Of a stretch of DNA of 7,345 bases, positions 1-6,268 are shown piece by piece. The notes beneath the pieces were generated by a model. That model saw nothing but the letters and a program-made list of their open reading frames with translations, was not told the DNA's origin and searched no databases. Each line of letters starts with the position of its first letter. Positions within the stretch are counted from its first letter, which is position 1. Made by a program: the position numbers and the translations under genes. The stretch lies in contig CALBTQ010000292.1 in assembly GCA_937967875.1 (NCBI GenBank), positions 1 through 7,345 on the forward strand, read 5' to 3'. Source of the DNA: an uncultured Pseudomonadota bacterium (GTDB lineage: Bacteria > Lernaellota > Lernaellaia > Lernaellales > Lernaellaceae).

Positions 1-1887
1 TGGTGTCTGATGCGGTACACGGTCGGCGGAGACAAGGCGGTCGACGCCGAGGAAATTCTGCGCTTCGCCGCTTGTCCCGAAATGGCCGCGGACGATGAGG
101 GCAAGCTGTACATCGCCTACACCGATCTGATGCAAAAGTCTCTGGCGCTGGTCACCAACCAAAGCGGCCAGTGGGTCAGCGCGCCGATCGACCTGTCCAG
201 CGACATCGTTTATCCCGACACCTACGGATTCACCGTCGACGGCGCCGGCACGGTCCATCTGTGTTATCAGCATCAAGACAGCTACACGCTGCTGTACGCC
301 GACAACGCCGGCGGAACCTGGCAATCGCAGACGGTCGACTCCAACCAATACGTGGGCCAGTACTGCGACCTGGCCATCGACGACGACGGTCATGTGCACA
401 TCAGCTATTACGACGCCTATGACCGTCATCTGAAATACGCCACCGACGGCAGCGGTTCGTGGATCGCCTCCACCATCGACAACCAGGACTATCACGGACA
501 GGACACCTCCATCGCGCTGGACGCCGGCGGCAAAGCGCATATCGCCTATCGCGACGCGGACAACGACTACTTGATGTACATGAACAACGTGAGCGGCGGC
601 TGGACCAAAGAAACGGTCGACGACACCGACACGATTCGCACGCCGATCGACCTGGTCGTCGACCTGTCGGGCAAGGCGCACATCGTCTACGGCCACTGGA
701 TGGACGGCACGCGCTACGCCTCCAACGACGTCGGCTATTGGCAACGGCAAACGGTCGGCGACGGCTCGGACGGGTACTATCCGTCGCTGGCGGTCAATTC
801 GTCCTATGAGGCGTTCGTCAGCGACTTCAACGATCCGGACGACACGCTGCGCCTGTTCGACGACACCGGCGGATCATGGTCATCCACCCTCGTCGACGAA
901 GGATTGGCGGTGGGCGACGACAACTCCGTCGCCGCCGACGACGAAGACGCCCTGCACGTGGGCTACCAGGACGGCTCGAATACAGCGTTGCGCTACGCCA
1001 CCGACGCGGCCAAGGCCTGGCAGACGCAGGAAATCGACGCCGGACCCAACACCGGCTACTGCAACGCCACGATCGTCGACGGCGACGGGCACACGCACAT
1101 CACCTATTACGACAACGGCCTCGGCGCGTTGCGCTACGCCACCGACGCCTCCGGCGTCTGGGCGACCGCGACGATCGACGACACCGGTTCGGCCGGTTGG
1201 TACAGCGACATCGCCCTGGACGACGACGGCCACCTGCACGTGAGCTATCTCGACATTTTCGCCGGCGCGCTCTACTACGCGACCGACACCTCGGGATCGT
1301 GGGTGAGTGAAACGGTGGACAGCTCCGGCAACTGCGGCAGCGGCACGTCCATCGCCGTCGACGGCGACGGATACGTCCACATCGCCTATGAGTATTCCTC
1401 GCCTTACAACCTGGAATACGCCACCAACGCCTCGGGTAGTTGGGTCACGTCCGCGATCGACGACCGCGATTTGAAAGGAGGGTCGCCCACGTTGTTGATC
1501 GACTCCACCGGCAAGCTGCTGGCCGTTTATTTCGACATCGGCAACGACGACATACTGCTGGCCGAAAACGACAGCGGCACGTGGACCCGGTCGATCGTCG
1601 ACGATTCGACCTACTGGGGCATGGACATGGCGGCGGCGCTGGACGAAGAAGACAAGTTGCATATCGTCGCGCTGGAAACCGACGACATGTCCTCGCCGCG
1701 GGGCGTGTATTACCTGACCGACATGTCCGGCGACTGGACGCGTGCGGCGATCGACAACTACGACCTATACTTCGGCGACGCACTCGACATGACCCTGACC
1801 GGCGACGGCATGGTGCACGCCACCTACTACACGGCGCTGGCGCTCTGGCATGCCCGCTTCCCGCAGGGATACGTCGAGGCGCGGTGA
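1..1887 (+). CDS. Tandem-repeat beta-propeller-like protein, 5' end outside window
   Basis: The reading frame is open from base 1 and stops at TGA 1885-1887. Numbering from the ATG at base 10, tryptophans fall at residues 55, 104, 151, 198, 244, 290, 337, 384, 431, 478, 525 and 576, a period of 46-49 residues apart from the last step of 51. Each unit reads roughly D-D-D-G-H-x-H-I-S-Y-Y-D, then L-x-Y-A-T-D-x-S-G-S-W, then T-[IV]-D. Such beta-rich units with a conserved Trp are typical of propeller blades in secreted or surface proteins. The ATG at 10 is not a credible start: no ribosome site precedes it, and residues 2-14 (RYTVGGDKAVDAE) align with the end of another repeat (RYATDAAKAWQTQ). 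At least 12 full units are present, and the protein ends just where a thirteenth Trp would fall. Any signal peptide would lie upstream. No catalytic motif is visible; ligand and function are unknown. Acidic DDDG turns could bind calcium (inference). Confidence 0.85.
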   Translation, partial: WCLMRYTVGGDKAVDAEEILRFAACPEMAADDEGKLYIAYTDLMQKSLALVTNQSGQWVSAPIDLSSDIVYPDTYGFTVDGAGTVHLCYQHQDSYTLLYADNAGGTWQSQTVDSNQYVGQYCDLAIDDDGHVHISYYDAYDRHLKYATDGSGSWIASTIDNQDYHGQDTSIALDAGGKAHIAYRDADNDYLMYMNNVSGGWTKETVDDTDTIRTPIDLVVDLSGKAHIVYGHWMDGTRYASNDVGYWQRQTVGDGSDGYYPSLAVNSSYEAFVSDFNDPDDTLRLFDDTGGSWSSTLVDEGLAVGDDNSVAADDEDALHVGYQDGSNTALRYATDAAKAWQTQEIDAGPNTGYCNATIVDGDGHTHITYYDNGLGALRYATDASGVWATATIDDTGSAGWYSDIALDDDGHLHVSYLDIFAGALYYATDTSGSWVSETVDSSGNCGSGTSIAVDGDGYVHIAYEYSSPYNLEYATNASGSWVTSAIDDRDLKGGSPTLLIDSTGKLLAVYFDIGNDDILLAENDSGTWTRSIVDDSTYWGMDMAAALDEEDKLHIVALETDDMSSPRGVYYLTDMSGDWTRAAIDNYDLYFGDALDMTLTGDGMVHATYYTALALWHARFPQGYVEAR

Positions 1888-1957
1888 AGGAACTTTTTAG
1901 CCCGGCGCTCACGCATCGGGCAATAAAACCCAACTACGGTAAAATAAACACATTGTC

Positions 1958-1977
1958 ATTCCCGCGCCGGCGGGAAT
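1958..1977. repeat. 20-bp palindrome of dRS3-like form
   Basis: Arms ATTCCCGC and GCGGGAAT pair perfectly around a 4-base centre, GCCG. The form ATTCCC-N8-GGGAAT matches the consensus of the neisserial dRS3 repeat, which is known as a target for filamentous phage insertion and recombination. Similar palindromes occur between genes in many unrelated bacteria, so the match in form need not mean common origin. Copy number in this genome cannot be seen from one window. Confidence 0.7.
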
Positions 1978-1994
1978 CCAGGACCAGCCGATAC

Positions 1995-2027
1995 CCTTCC
2001 TGACCCCCGATTCGGAAGTCGGGAAGG
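1995..2027. repeat. Imperfect inverted repeat (hairpin)
   Basis: The left arm at 1995-2004 (CCTTCCTGAC) pairs with the right arm at 2018-2027 (GTCGGGAAGG) over 10 positions with one T-G wobble. The 13-base centre contains its own small inverted repeat, CCGA-T-TCGG, so a nested hairpin is possible. There is no T-run after either arm, so a terminator is unlikely. It lies just before the larger composite element and may belong to the same repeat unit. Confidence 0.55.
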
Positions 2028-2031
2028 CAAT

Positions 2032-2132
2032 CCCTCACCCCGGGCTGCGCCCGACCCTCTCCCCAAGGAGAGGGTGAAAGTCGGCAAACCCGGACTCCCT
2101 TCTCCCCGTGGGAGAAGGGCCGGGGATGAGGG
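2032..2132. repeat. 101-bp composite palindromic element (REP/MITE-like)
   Basis: The outer arms are at 2032-2043 (CCCTCACCCCGG) and 2120-2132 (CCGGGGATGAGGG), complementary over 12 pairs with one bulged A. Inside are two strong hairpins: 2054-2062 with 2067-2075 (9 perfect pairs, 4-base loop) and 2097-2106 with 2110-2119 (10 perfect pairs, 3-base loop). A weaker one, GGGC-TGC-GCCC, lies near 2043-2053. The whole could fold as a cloverleaf on either strand. CCCTCACCCC...CCCTCTCCC-type elements are a familiar kind of dispersed intergenic repeat in GC-rich bacteria. No transposase is encoded nearby, so if mobile it would depend on an enzyme elsewhere. Confidence 0.7.
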
Positions 2133-2149
2133 CTAACTTATCAAAGATT

Positions 2150-2254
2150 CCTGCGCCCCTCCGGGGCTTGTCGTCAATGTGCAGGCCGCAATTATCAGGG
2201 CTTCGCCCTTCGCTACTGACCTGCGCCCTACGGGCTTACGGAACAATGTTGTTC
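2150..2254. repeat. Cluster of short hairpins with two related copies
   Basis: Two similar units lie 70 bp apart. At 2150-2169 CCTGCG is followed by stem CCCC, loop TCC, stem GGGG and CTT; at 2220-2237 CCTGCG is followed by stem CCC, loop TAC, stem GGG and CTT. Both arms have changed length together. Between them is AGGGC-TTC-GCCCT (2197-2209). After them is GAACAA-TG-TTGTTC (2241-2254), a perfect 6-bp inverted repeat. The cluster may be a degraded repeat array or a structured RNA; which strand would be transcribed is not clear. Confidence 0.5.
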
Positions 2255-2342
2255 GACTTCGCTCGGGTCTCTTCTCAGCCATCCTTAATCGGAATCGCCC
2301 TTCAAGCACTCGCGATATAAAAAAGGAGGGCACGGATTAACG

Positions 2343-2370
2343 AAAAAGGCGGCCCGGGCGGACCGCCTTT
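2343..2370 (-). terminator. Rho-independent terminator of the minus-strand operon
   Basis: Read on the minus strand, AAAGGCGGTCC pairs with GGGCCGCCTTT over 11 positions (one T-G wobble) around a GCCC loop, and the T-run is extended by two more T's. It begins 23 bases after the stop codon of the ExbD/TolR-family gene. On the plus strand the same hairpin is followed by GGTTAG with no T-run, so it should act mainly on the minus-strand transcript. Confidence 0.85.
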
Positions 2371-2393
2371 GGTTAGTGTGCTGGTCGGCGCGG

Positions 2394-2969
2394 CTACTCG
2401 CCGAGCTGCTGCTGCATTTTGGCCGCTTCCTCTTCGAGGGACTGGCCCTTTTTGCTGATCAGCACTTTCCATTTGATCGACGGGTCGATCACCTGGTCTT
2501 TGATCAACTGCTGCACGGCGAGGTTGACCTGGAAGATGGTGCCGTAGCGCGCGCGGTGATCGGCGATCAGTCCGACCACCGGTTTTTTGTAATGGACGTT
2601 GTTGATGATCTGCGTCAACGAGGCGATCAATTTTTTGTGCGCATTTTCATTCTCGGATTCGAGATATTCCTCGCGGCCGGCGATCGGCTTGCAGTGGATC
2701 TCGAATTCCTCATTGTCGGCGAAGCCCTTGAGCAGGTCCTCGCGGATTTCAGCCAGCGCCGCCACGCCCGACAGGTGATCGATGATCAGGGTGACGACCT
2801 GCTTGTCCTCCTCGATCTCCAACTCGGGCTCCTTGTCCACCTTGGGCGGCACGATCAGGTCCTTTTGCACTTTGAAGACGATCAACGTCTGCGCAATGAT
2901 GAAAAAGAAAAGCAAAATGAAGATCAGATCCTGCAGATTCAGATCTTCATCTTCGATAAGCCGTCTCAT
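2394..2969 (-). CDS. ExbD/TolR-family biopolymer transport protein
   Basis: This 191-residue protein has a short charged cytoplasmic N-terminus, one membrane helix at about 15-34 and a periplasmic domain. That is the ExbD/TolR layout. Asp14 lies at the start of the helix in the string LQDLIFILLFFFII, matching the membrane Asp that carries protons in ExbD/TolR (Asp25 of E. coli ExbD). Near the C-terminus, residues 131-170 contain VVGLIADHRARYG and a following helix and strand, comparable with the I-x-A-D-x-x-V-x-Y-G segment of the family. At 191 residues it is longer than the usual 130-150, the extra being a charged periplasmic stretch (about 45-125). A GGGAG ribosome site lies 5 bases before the ATG. 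It follows the ExbB/TolQ gene by 21 bp and is the last gene of the operon. Expected role: proton-conducting and periplasm-gripping subunit of an inner-membrane motor. Which branch (ExbD, TolR or AglS-like) cannot be decided by eye. Confidence 0.9.
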   Translation of the reverse strand: MRRLIEDEDLNLQDLIFILLFFFIIAQTLIVFKVQKDLIVPPKVDKEPELEIEEDKQVVTLIIDHLSGVAALAEIREDLLKGFADNEEFEIHCKPIAGREEYLESENENAHKKLIASLTQIINNVHYKKPVVGLIADHRARYGTIFQVNLAVQQLIKDQVIDPSIKWKVLISKKGQSLEEEAAKMQQQLGE

Positions 2970-2990
2970 GTTCGCTCCCGCGCTTAGGGA

Positions 2991-3770
2991 TTACTCGGAG
3001 TACATCGACTCGGTGGGAATCGACGCGATTTCGTCCTGGATCTTGTTGATCTTGGATAAAATCGCCTGCCGCACGACCGAGCCGACAATCTTGATCACCA
3101 CGCCGAAGACCGAAGTCATGATCGCGATAACCAGCGAGTACTGGAGTTGGCCGAAGGTGTCCGGCGACATCTGCCCTTCCGTCTGAATGGCGCGGGCCGA
3201 CACGGCGAAGGCCGAAATCAGGCCCAGCAGCGTGCCCAAAAAGCCGATGATCGGTCCCAGGCCGGAGATGGTCGTGATCGTGTTGAGCGGTCCGGAGAAA
3301 CGGTTCATGTGATTTTCGATCTTGGTGCGGAAATACTGTTCGAGCATGAACTGCTGCTTGAGCGCGTTGGGCAGCATCGCCGCGATGATCTCCGAAAGGC
3401 TGTTTTGCATTTCGGTCAGCTTCTTGGTCTTTTCCCGGAACACGTGAATGTCGGCGCGCGCTTCCGGCAGACGCAGGATGCTGATCAATTCGTCGCGCTG
3501 CTCGTCGGCATAGACGTTGCGGCGCGAAAGCTGCAATACGCCGTAGTAGATGTAATTGACGATCAGCACGATCGTCATGGCGTACAACACGAAGACGCAC
3601 AAACGCCCGGCGGCGCTGACCGAGGGCTCGAACATGTCCGCCAGTCGTTTGCTGTCCAGAATGCCCGGCGACATAAAGCTGACCAGCAGCAAAATCACGA
3701 GCAGCACGGCGATCGCCAGAACGTTGATTTGTTTGACGTGTTTCATAAACCCGTTGTCATACTGTGCCAT
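2991..3770 (-). CDS. MotA/TolQ/ExbB-family proton channel protein
   Basis: This 259-residue inner-membrane protein has hydrophobic segments at about 15-33, 57-77, 165-190 and 212-234. The last three match the three helices of ExbB/TolQ, with the usual cytoplasmic loop (about 80-163) between the first two of them. The family signature is in the third segment: GLGPIIGFLGTLLGLISAF, comparable with the GLLGTVWGI motif of TolQ. Thr180 and Thr219 fall where ExbB/TolQ have the polar Thr residues that line the proton path. The N-terminal segment at 15-33 is extra and would put the N-terminus in the cytoplasm, unlike standard ExbB/TolQ. A GGAGG ribosome site 6 bases before the first ATG fixes the start rather than Met9. 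The next gene encodes the ExbD/TolR-family partner, so the two should form a proton-driven stator. Its client cannot be TonB or TolA by default; see the other operon genes. Confidence 0.9.
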   Translation of the reverse strand: MAQYDNGFMKHVKQINVLAIAVLLVILLLVSFMSPGILDSKRLADMFEPSVSAAGRLCVFVLYAMTIVLIVNYIYYGVLQLSRRNVYADEQRDELISILRLPEARADIHVFREKTKKLTEMQNSLSEIIAAMLPNALKQQFMLEQYFRTKIENHMNRFSGPLNTITTISGLGPIIGFLGTLLGLISAFAVSARAIQTEGQMSPDTFGQLQYSLVIAIMTSVFGVVIKIVGSVVRQAILSKINKIQDEIASIPTESMYSE

Positions 3771-3806
3771 CTATTTCCTCCGCGTCAGCAACGCTGCATG
3801 AATTGG

Positions 3807-4772
3807 CTAATTCTCGTTCTCTTTTTTGACCACCGGCCGCGGGTACATAGTCACCGCCTCTTCCAGGCTTTCGACGATGAAGATGTTCTTGGCCGGATCC
3901 GACGACACTTCGAACTCCACCGGCACGCGGGTGGAGACGTCGGTCTTCAGCGCGTATTTGCCCGGCGGCAGGTAGAACTGAAAATCGTTGGGCCGCCGCG
4001 TGGTCAGGCGATCTTCGGTGACGATGTACCGGCGTAGCCCGCGCAGGAAATCGGCCTGGGCCACGGCGAGGTAATAGGCGGACACGTCGTGGTCGACGGC
4101 GGCGAACGACAGGTTGCTTTTGGTCAGCTTGTCGACCGACTGCTGGTTGACGCTTTTGCCGATTACGGTGACGCGCACCGCGTTGGTCGAGGCCCAGTTG
4201 CCCATCGATTCGGTGATCCAGGTTTTGATCGTCTGACGATCCTTGAAGTTATCGAGCTTCACGGTCAGATCCTCGACCGGCGGATAGATTTTCTTGGCGC
4301 GGTCGATCTGGTCGTTGGCCGCCGAGGCGTAGCCCTCGTAGCCCTTGGCGATGCCGTAGAGGGCGAAGGCTTCGGCGATCAGCGGCGCGAGCGGATTGGC
4401 CGACCCGGCGTCGACCACGTCGCTGGTCGTGCCGATGCGCTCCAGGTCGCGCTGGTCGGAGACTTCCGCCTGCTTGAAGACCAGCGGATACTCGACGTGC
4501 TTGTAAATCAGGTACTCCACCTGCTCGATCAGGTCGCGCTTTTCCCAGGGCGTTTTGGCCAGGCGCAGTTCCTCGACCAGGCGCGTGAGGTCGGAGTTGA
4601 CCCACTCGAGGTTGAGATTGAGCAACTGCGGGAAGGCGTTTTCCGCCGGCGCGGCCGCCGCCTCGGGCGCGGGTTCGGCGCTTTCGCCGCCCTCGTCCTG
4701 GGCCCAGGCGTAAGCGGTCGCGAGCAACAGACCGATCGACAGAATCAACAAAATCGTGCGTGCTGTTTTCAT
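3807..4772 (-). CDS. Exported protein of unknown function in the Exb/Tol-like operon
   Basis: This is a 321-residue protein from the preferred start; a second ATG six bases earlier (4776-4778) would add Met-Ala. A run of five G sits directly against the earlier ATG but at a normal 6-base spacing from the ATG at 4770-4772, and MKTARTILLI is a typical signal-peptide start. The signal peptide is about 24 residues, with likely cleavage after AYAWA, followed by an Ala/Pro/Glu-rich linker (to about residue 44). The rest looks soluble: helical in the first two thirds, then a beta-rich C-terminal part around FYLPPGKYALKTDV that resembles a small PEGA- or carboxypeptidase-regulatory-like fold (weak, by eye). 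No lipobox Cys and no enzyme motif are visible. It starts 13 bp after the stop of the TPR-like gene and is followed 36 bp later by the ExbB/TolQ-family gene, so it is probably a periplasmic partner of that motor. I do not recognise the family. Confidence 0.85.
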   Translation of the reverse strand: MKTARTILLILSIGLLLATAYAWAQDEGGESAEPAPEAAAAPAENAFPQLLNLNLEWVNSDLTRLVEELRLAKTPWEKRDLIEQVEYLIYKHVEYPLVFKQAEVSDQRDLERIGTTSDVVDAGSANPLAPLIAEAFALYGIAKGYEGYASAANDQIDRAKKIYPPVEDLTVKLDNFKDRQTIKTWITESMGNWASTNAVRVTVIGKSVNQQSVDKLTKSNLSFAAVDHDVSAYYLAVAQADFLRGLRRYIVTEDRLTTRRPNDFQFYLPPGKYALKTDVSTRVPVEFEVSSDPAKNIFIVESLEEAVTMYPRPVVKKENEN

Positions 4773-4778
4773 CGCCAT

Positions 4779-4783
4779 CCCCC
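4779..4783 (-). promoter_or_regulatory. Ribosome binding site deciding the start of the exported protein
   Basis: Five consecutive G on the minus strand (in GCGGGGG) touch the first ATG, leaving no spacer, but stand 6 bases from the second in-frame ATG at 4770-4772. This spacing favours the second ATG. Confidence 0.5.
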
Positions 4784-4785
4784 GC

Positions 4786-6231
4786 TTACTCGACCGCCAC
4801 GGCGGCGCAACTGGCTTCGTACTGTAAACTCAAACTCTGCGCCTCGATCGTCTCGCCGAAGCGGCGCAGGTAGTTCACGTAATTCTGGTAGATGCGGCAG
4901 AACTCCTCCGAGCCCGGCGGGGTTTTGCCTTTGAAGTTTTTCAGCACCGACTTGAAGGCCCGGCTGGAGCTGAACAGGCAGATCTCGCGGTAGTTGTTGA
5001 ACGCGAGGCGATTGGCGTGATTTTGCGAGGCCAGCTTGTCGGCCGAATCGGCGATGAGCATCAGCATGGTCACCTTGCCGTCCCAGTCGAAGCCCGTGTC
5101 GAAGGCGTACTCGCGCAGGCTGACCACGCTCTTGTAGTCCTTGCGCAGGTAATGGAAGTAACACAGGCCGGTGAGGTTCGAGCCGTAGGCCTTCTGCAAC
5201 TTGGCGGTCAGCTCGGTGTTGTCGTCCTCGAAGGGATATTCCTGCGCGGTGGAATCCTGCCGGCGGCGGTTGAGCCGCTTCATGATCAGCAGGCCCTCGT
5301 GCGCGTGGGTGAAGCCGGTCTTGTAATAGGACACCAGCTTTTCTTTGTCCTTGCTGTTGTAGAGGCTGCACAGATAGGCGATGTCGCCGTAGAGCACCGC
5401 GCCGGCCTTGTTGGTCTTCACGCGCTTGAGCGCTTCGCCGTAGTGGTGCAGCGACTTGGCGAACTGGTCTTCGGTTTTATCGGTCTGGTCGTATTTCTCG
5501 CGCAGGCGATCGCCCTGGTACTTGTACATGCCCACGACGATATTGTTGTCGAAGTAGCTCTGCTTGAGCAGTTCGTCCATCCAATCCTTGAAGACCTTCA
5601 GGTTGCCTTGGCGCACTTCGTTATCGCCTTTGGCCGGATCGACGCGGCCGAAGCGGTCGGCGATCATGCGCAGTTGCGCGGCCAGCAGGTGCAGGCGACC
5701 CTGCTCCTTTTCGTCGCGGAAGACGCGTTCGATCAGCACGTCGCGGAAATCGCGCAGCCAGATGAGCATGCCGTCGGAGAGCGCTTCGCTTTCGAAGTTC
5801 TCCATCGCGTGCATGTTGCGGGTGGACTCCCACATGTCGTTGATCGCGTCGCGCTCGGCTTCGAGGCGCTCGTCGGCTTCGCTAAGGGCGTCCAGCGCTT
5901 TCATGCGGGCCAGGCCGAGGTTGTAGGAGGCCTCTTCCGAGTAGCTGAAGGCGATGGATTTTTCCAGGTAGCCGATGGCGTCGGTCAGTTCGGCGCTCTG
6001 GTGGTTCTGCTCGTAGAGGCGCATTTTGGCCAGGCCGCAGTATTTGTAGATGATGTGCGCGCCGGGATCGTCGGCCAGGGCTCCCTTGTTGGCCTCGCAC
6101 AGGTCGACGACCTGCTGGTATTGACCGTTCATGAACAGGTCTTTGTATTCGGTCCATTCACCGACGGCGACGCCGAAGGCCAGCAAGACCAGCAAGGCCA
6201 ATCCGCTCAGGTATGCAATTCGCTTTCTCAC
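4786..6231 (-). CDS. Exported TPR-like helical-repeat protein
   Basis: This 481-residue protein starts at GTG (6229-6231) and has a GGAGGT ribosome site 9 bases upstream. The N-terminus MRKRIAYLSG followed by a 13-residue hydrophobic core is a signal peptide with cleavage probably near residue 24 (VAVG/EW). The mature part is almost all helical. Residues 27-46 (YKDLFMNGQYQQVVDLCEAN) look like a TPR unit, and further helix pairs with TPR-like G/Y/A spacing appear at about 60-112, 235-270 and 350-378. The repeats are too diverged for me to count. Seven cysteines (45, 65, 288, 357, 418, 445, 475) are present, so disulphides are possible in the periplasm. It lies 37 bp after the TonB-like gene and 13 bp before the next exported protein. 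TPR proteins are scaffolds, and GltE/AglT of the myxobacterial gliding machine is a periplasmic TPR protein beside a TolQR-like motor; a similar scaffold role here is inference. Confidence 0.85.
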   Translation of the reverse strand: MRKRIAYLSGLALLVLLAFGVAVGEWTEYKDLFMNGQYQQVVDLCEANKGALADDPGAHIIYKYCGLAKMRLYEQNHQSAELTDAIGYLEKSIAFSYSEEASYNLGLARMKALDALSEADERLEAERDAINDMWESTRNMHAMENFESEALSDGMLIWLRDFRDVLIERVFRDEKEQGRLHLLAAQLRMIADRFGRVDPAKGDNEVRQGNLKVFKDWMDELLKQSYFDNNIVVGMYKYQGDRLREKYDQTDKTEDQFAKSLHHYGEALKRVKTNKAGAVLYGDIAYLCSLYNSKDKEKLVSYYKTGFTHAHEGLLIMKRLNRRRQDSTAQEYPFEDDNTELTAKLQKAYGSNLTGLCYFHYLRKDYKSVVSLREYAFDTGFDWDGKVTMLMLIADSADKLASQNHANRLAFNNYREICLFSSSRAFKSVLKNFKGKTPPGSEEFCRIYQNYVNYLRRFGETIEAQSLSLQYEASCAAVAVE

Positions 6232-6240
6232 TTTAATCCT

Positions 6241-6246
6241 ACCTCC
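6241..6246 (-). promoter_or_regulatory. Ribosome binding site for the GTG-start TPR-like gene
   Basis: GGAGGT on the minus strand is 9 bases before the GTG at 6229-6231 and supports this unusual start codon. The site partly overlaps a small inverted repeat, TCCAC-6-GTGGA (6244-6259), which could reduce access, but the stem is only 5 bp. Confidence 0.6.
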
Positions 6247-6268
6247 ACCGTGTCGTGGATGTTGTGTC

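Larger units (their letters stand above)
1888..2393. other. Convergent intergenic region rich in palindromic repeats
   Basis: This is about 500 bases between the tails of two convergent transcription units. I see no credible gene in it. It holds, in order, an AT-richer spacer (about 1922-1957), a 20-bp palindrome, an imperfect 33-base hairpin, a 101-bp composite inverted-repeat element, several short hairpins, an A-rich stretch near 2321-2327 and the terminator of the minus-strand operon. Repeat clusters between converging genes are common in bacterial genomes, because no promoter is disturbed there. Short open frames crossing the repeats on both strands are composed of repeat sequence and look fortuitous. 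Confidence 0.8.

Noticed and set aside
10..12. ATG as true start of the propeller gene
   Set aside because: No ribosome site precedes it, the frame is open to base 1, and the following residues align with the end of a repeat, so the gene begins upstream.
880..1662. 260-codon minus-strand open frame inside the propeller gene
   Set aside because: It mirrors the tandem repeats of the sense gene and has Val/Arg/Gly-rich shadow composition. No family match is apparent.
1900..1921. Hairpin GCCCGGCG-CTCA-CGC-AT-CGGGC as terminator of the propeller gene
   Set aside because: The stem has a two-base bulge and no T-run follows on the plus strand (AATAAAA follows). At most it is a weak structure.
2032..2254. 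CRISPR array
   Set aside because: The repeats are palindromes of different lengths with no regular direct repeat and spacer pattern and no cas genes nearby.
2108..2333. Small open frames of 70 (+) and 66 (-) codons in the intergenic repeats
   Set aside because: They overlap each other on opposite strands, are built from the palindromic repeats and lack ribosome sites.
2394..3770. MotA/MotB flagellar stator pair
   Set aside because: The small subunit has no OmpA-like peptidoglycan-binding domain and the large one has the ExbB/TolQ GLGT motif, so Exb/Tol family fits better.
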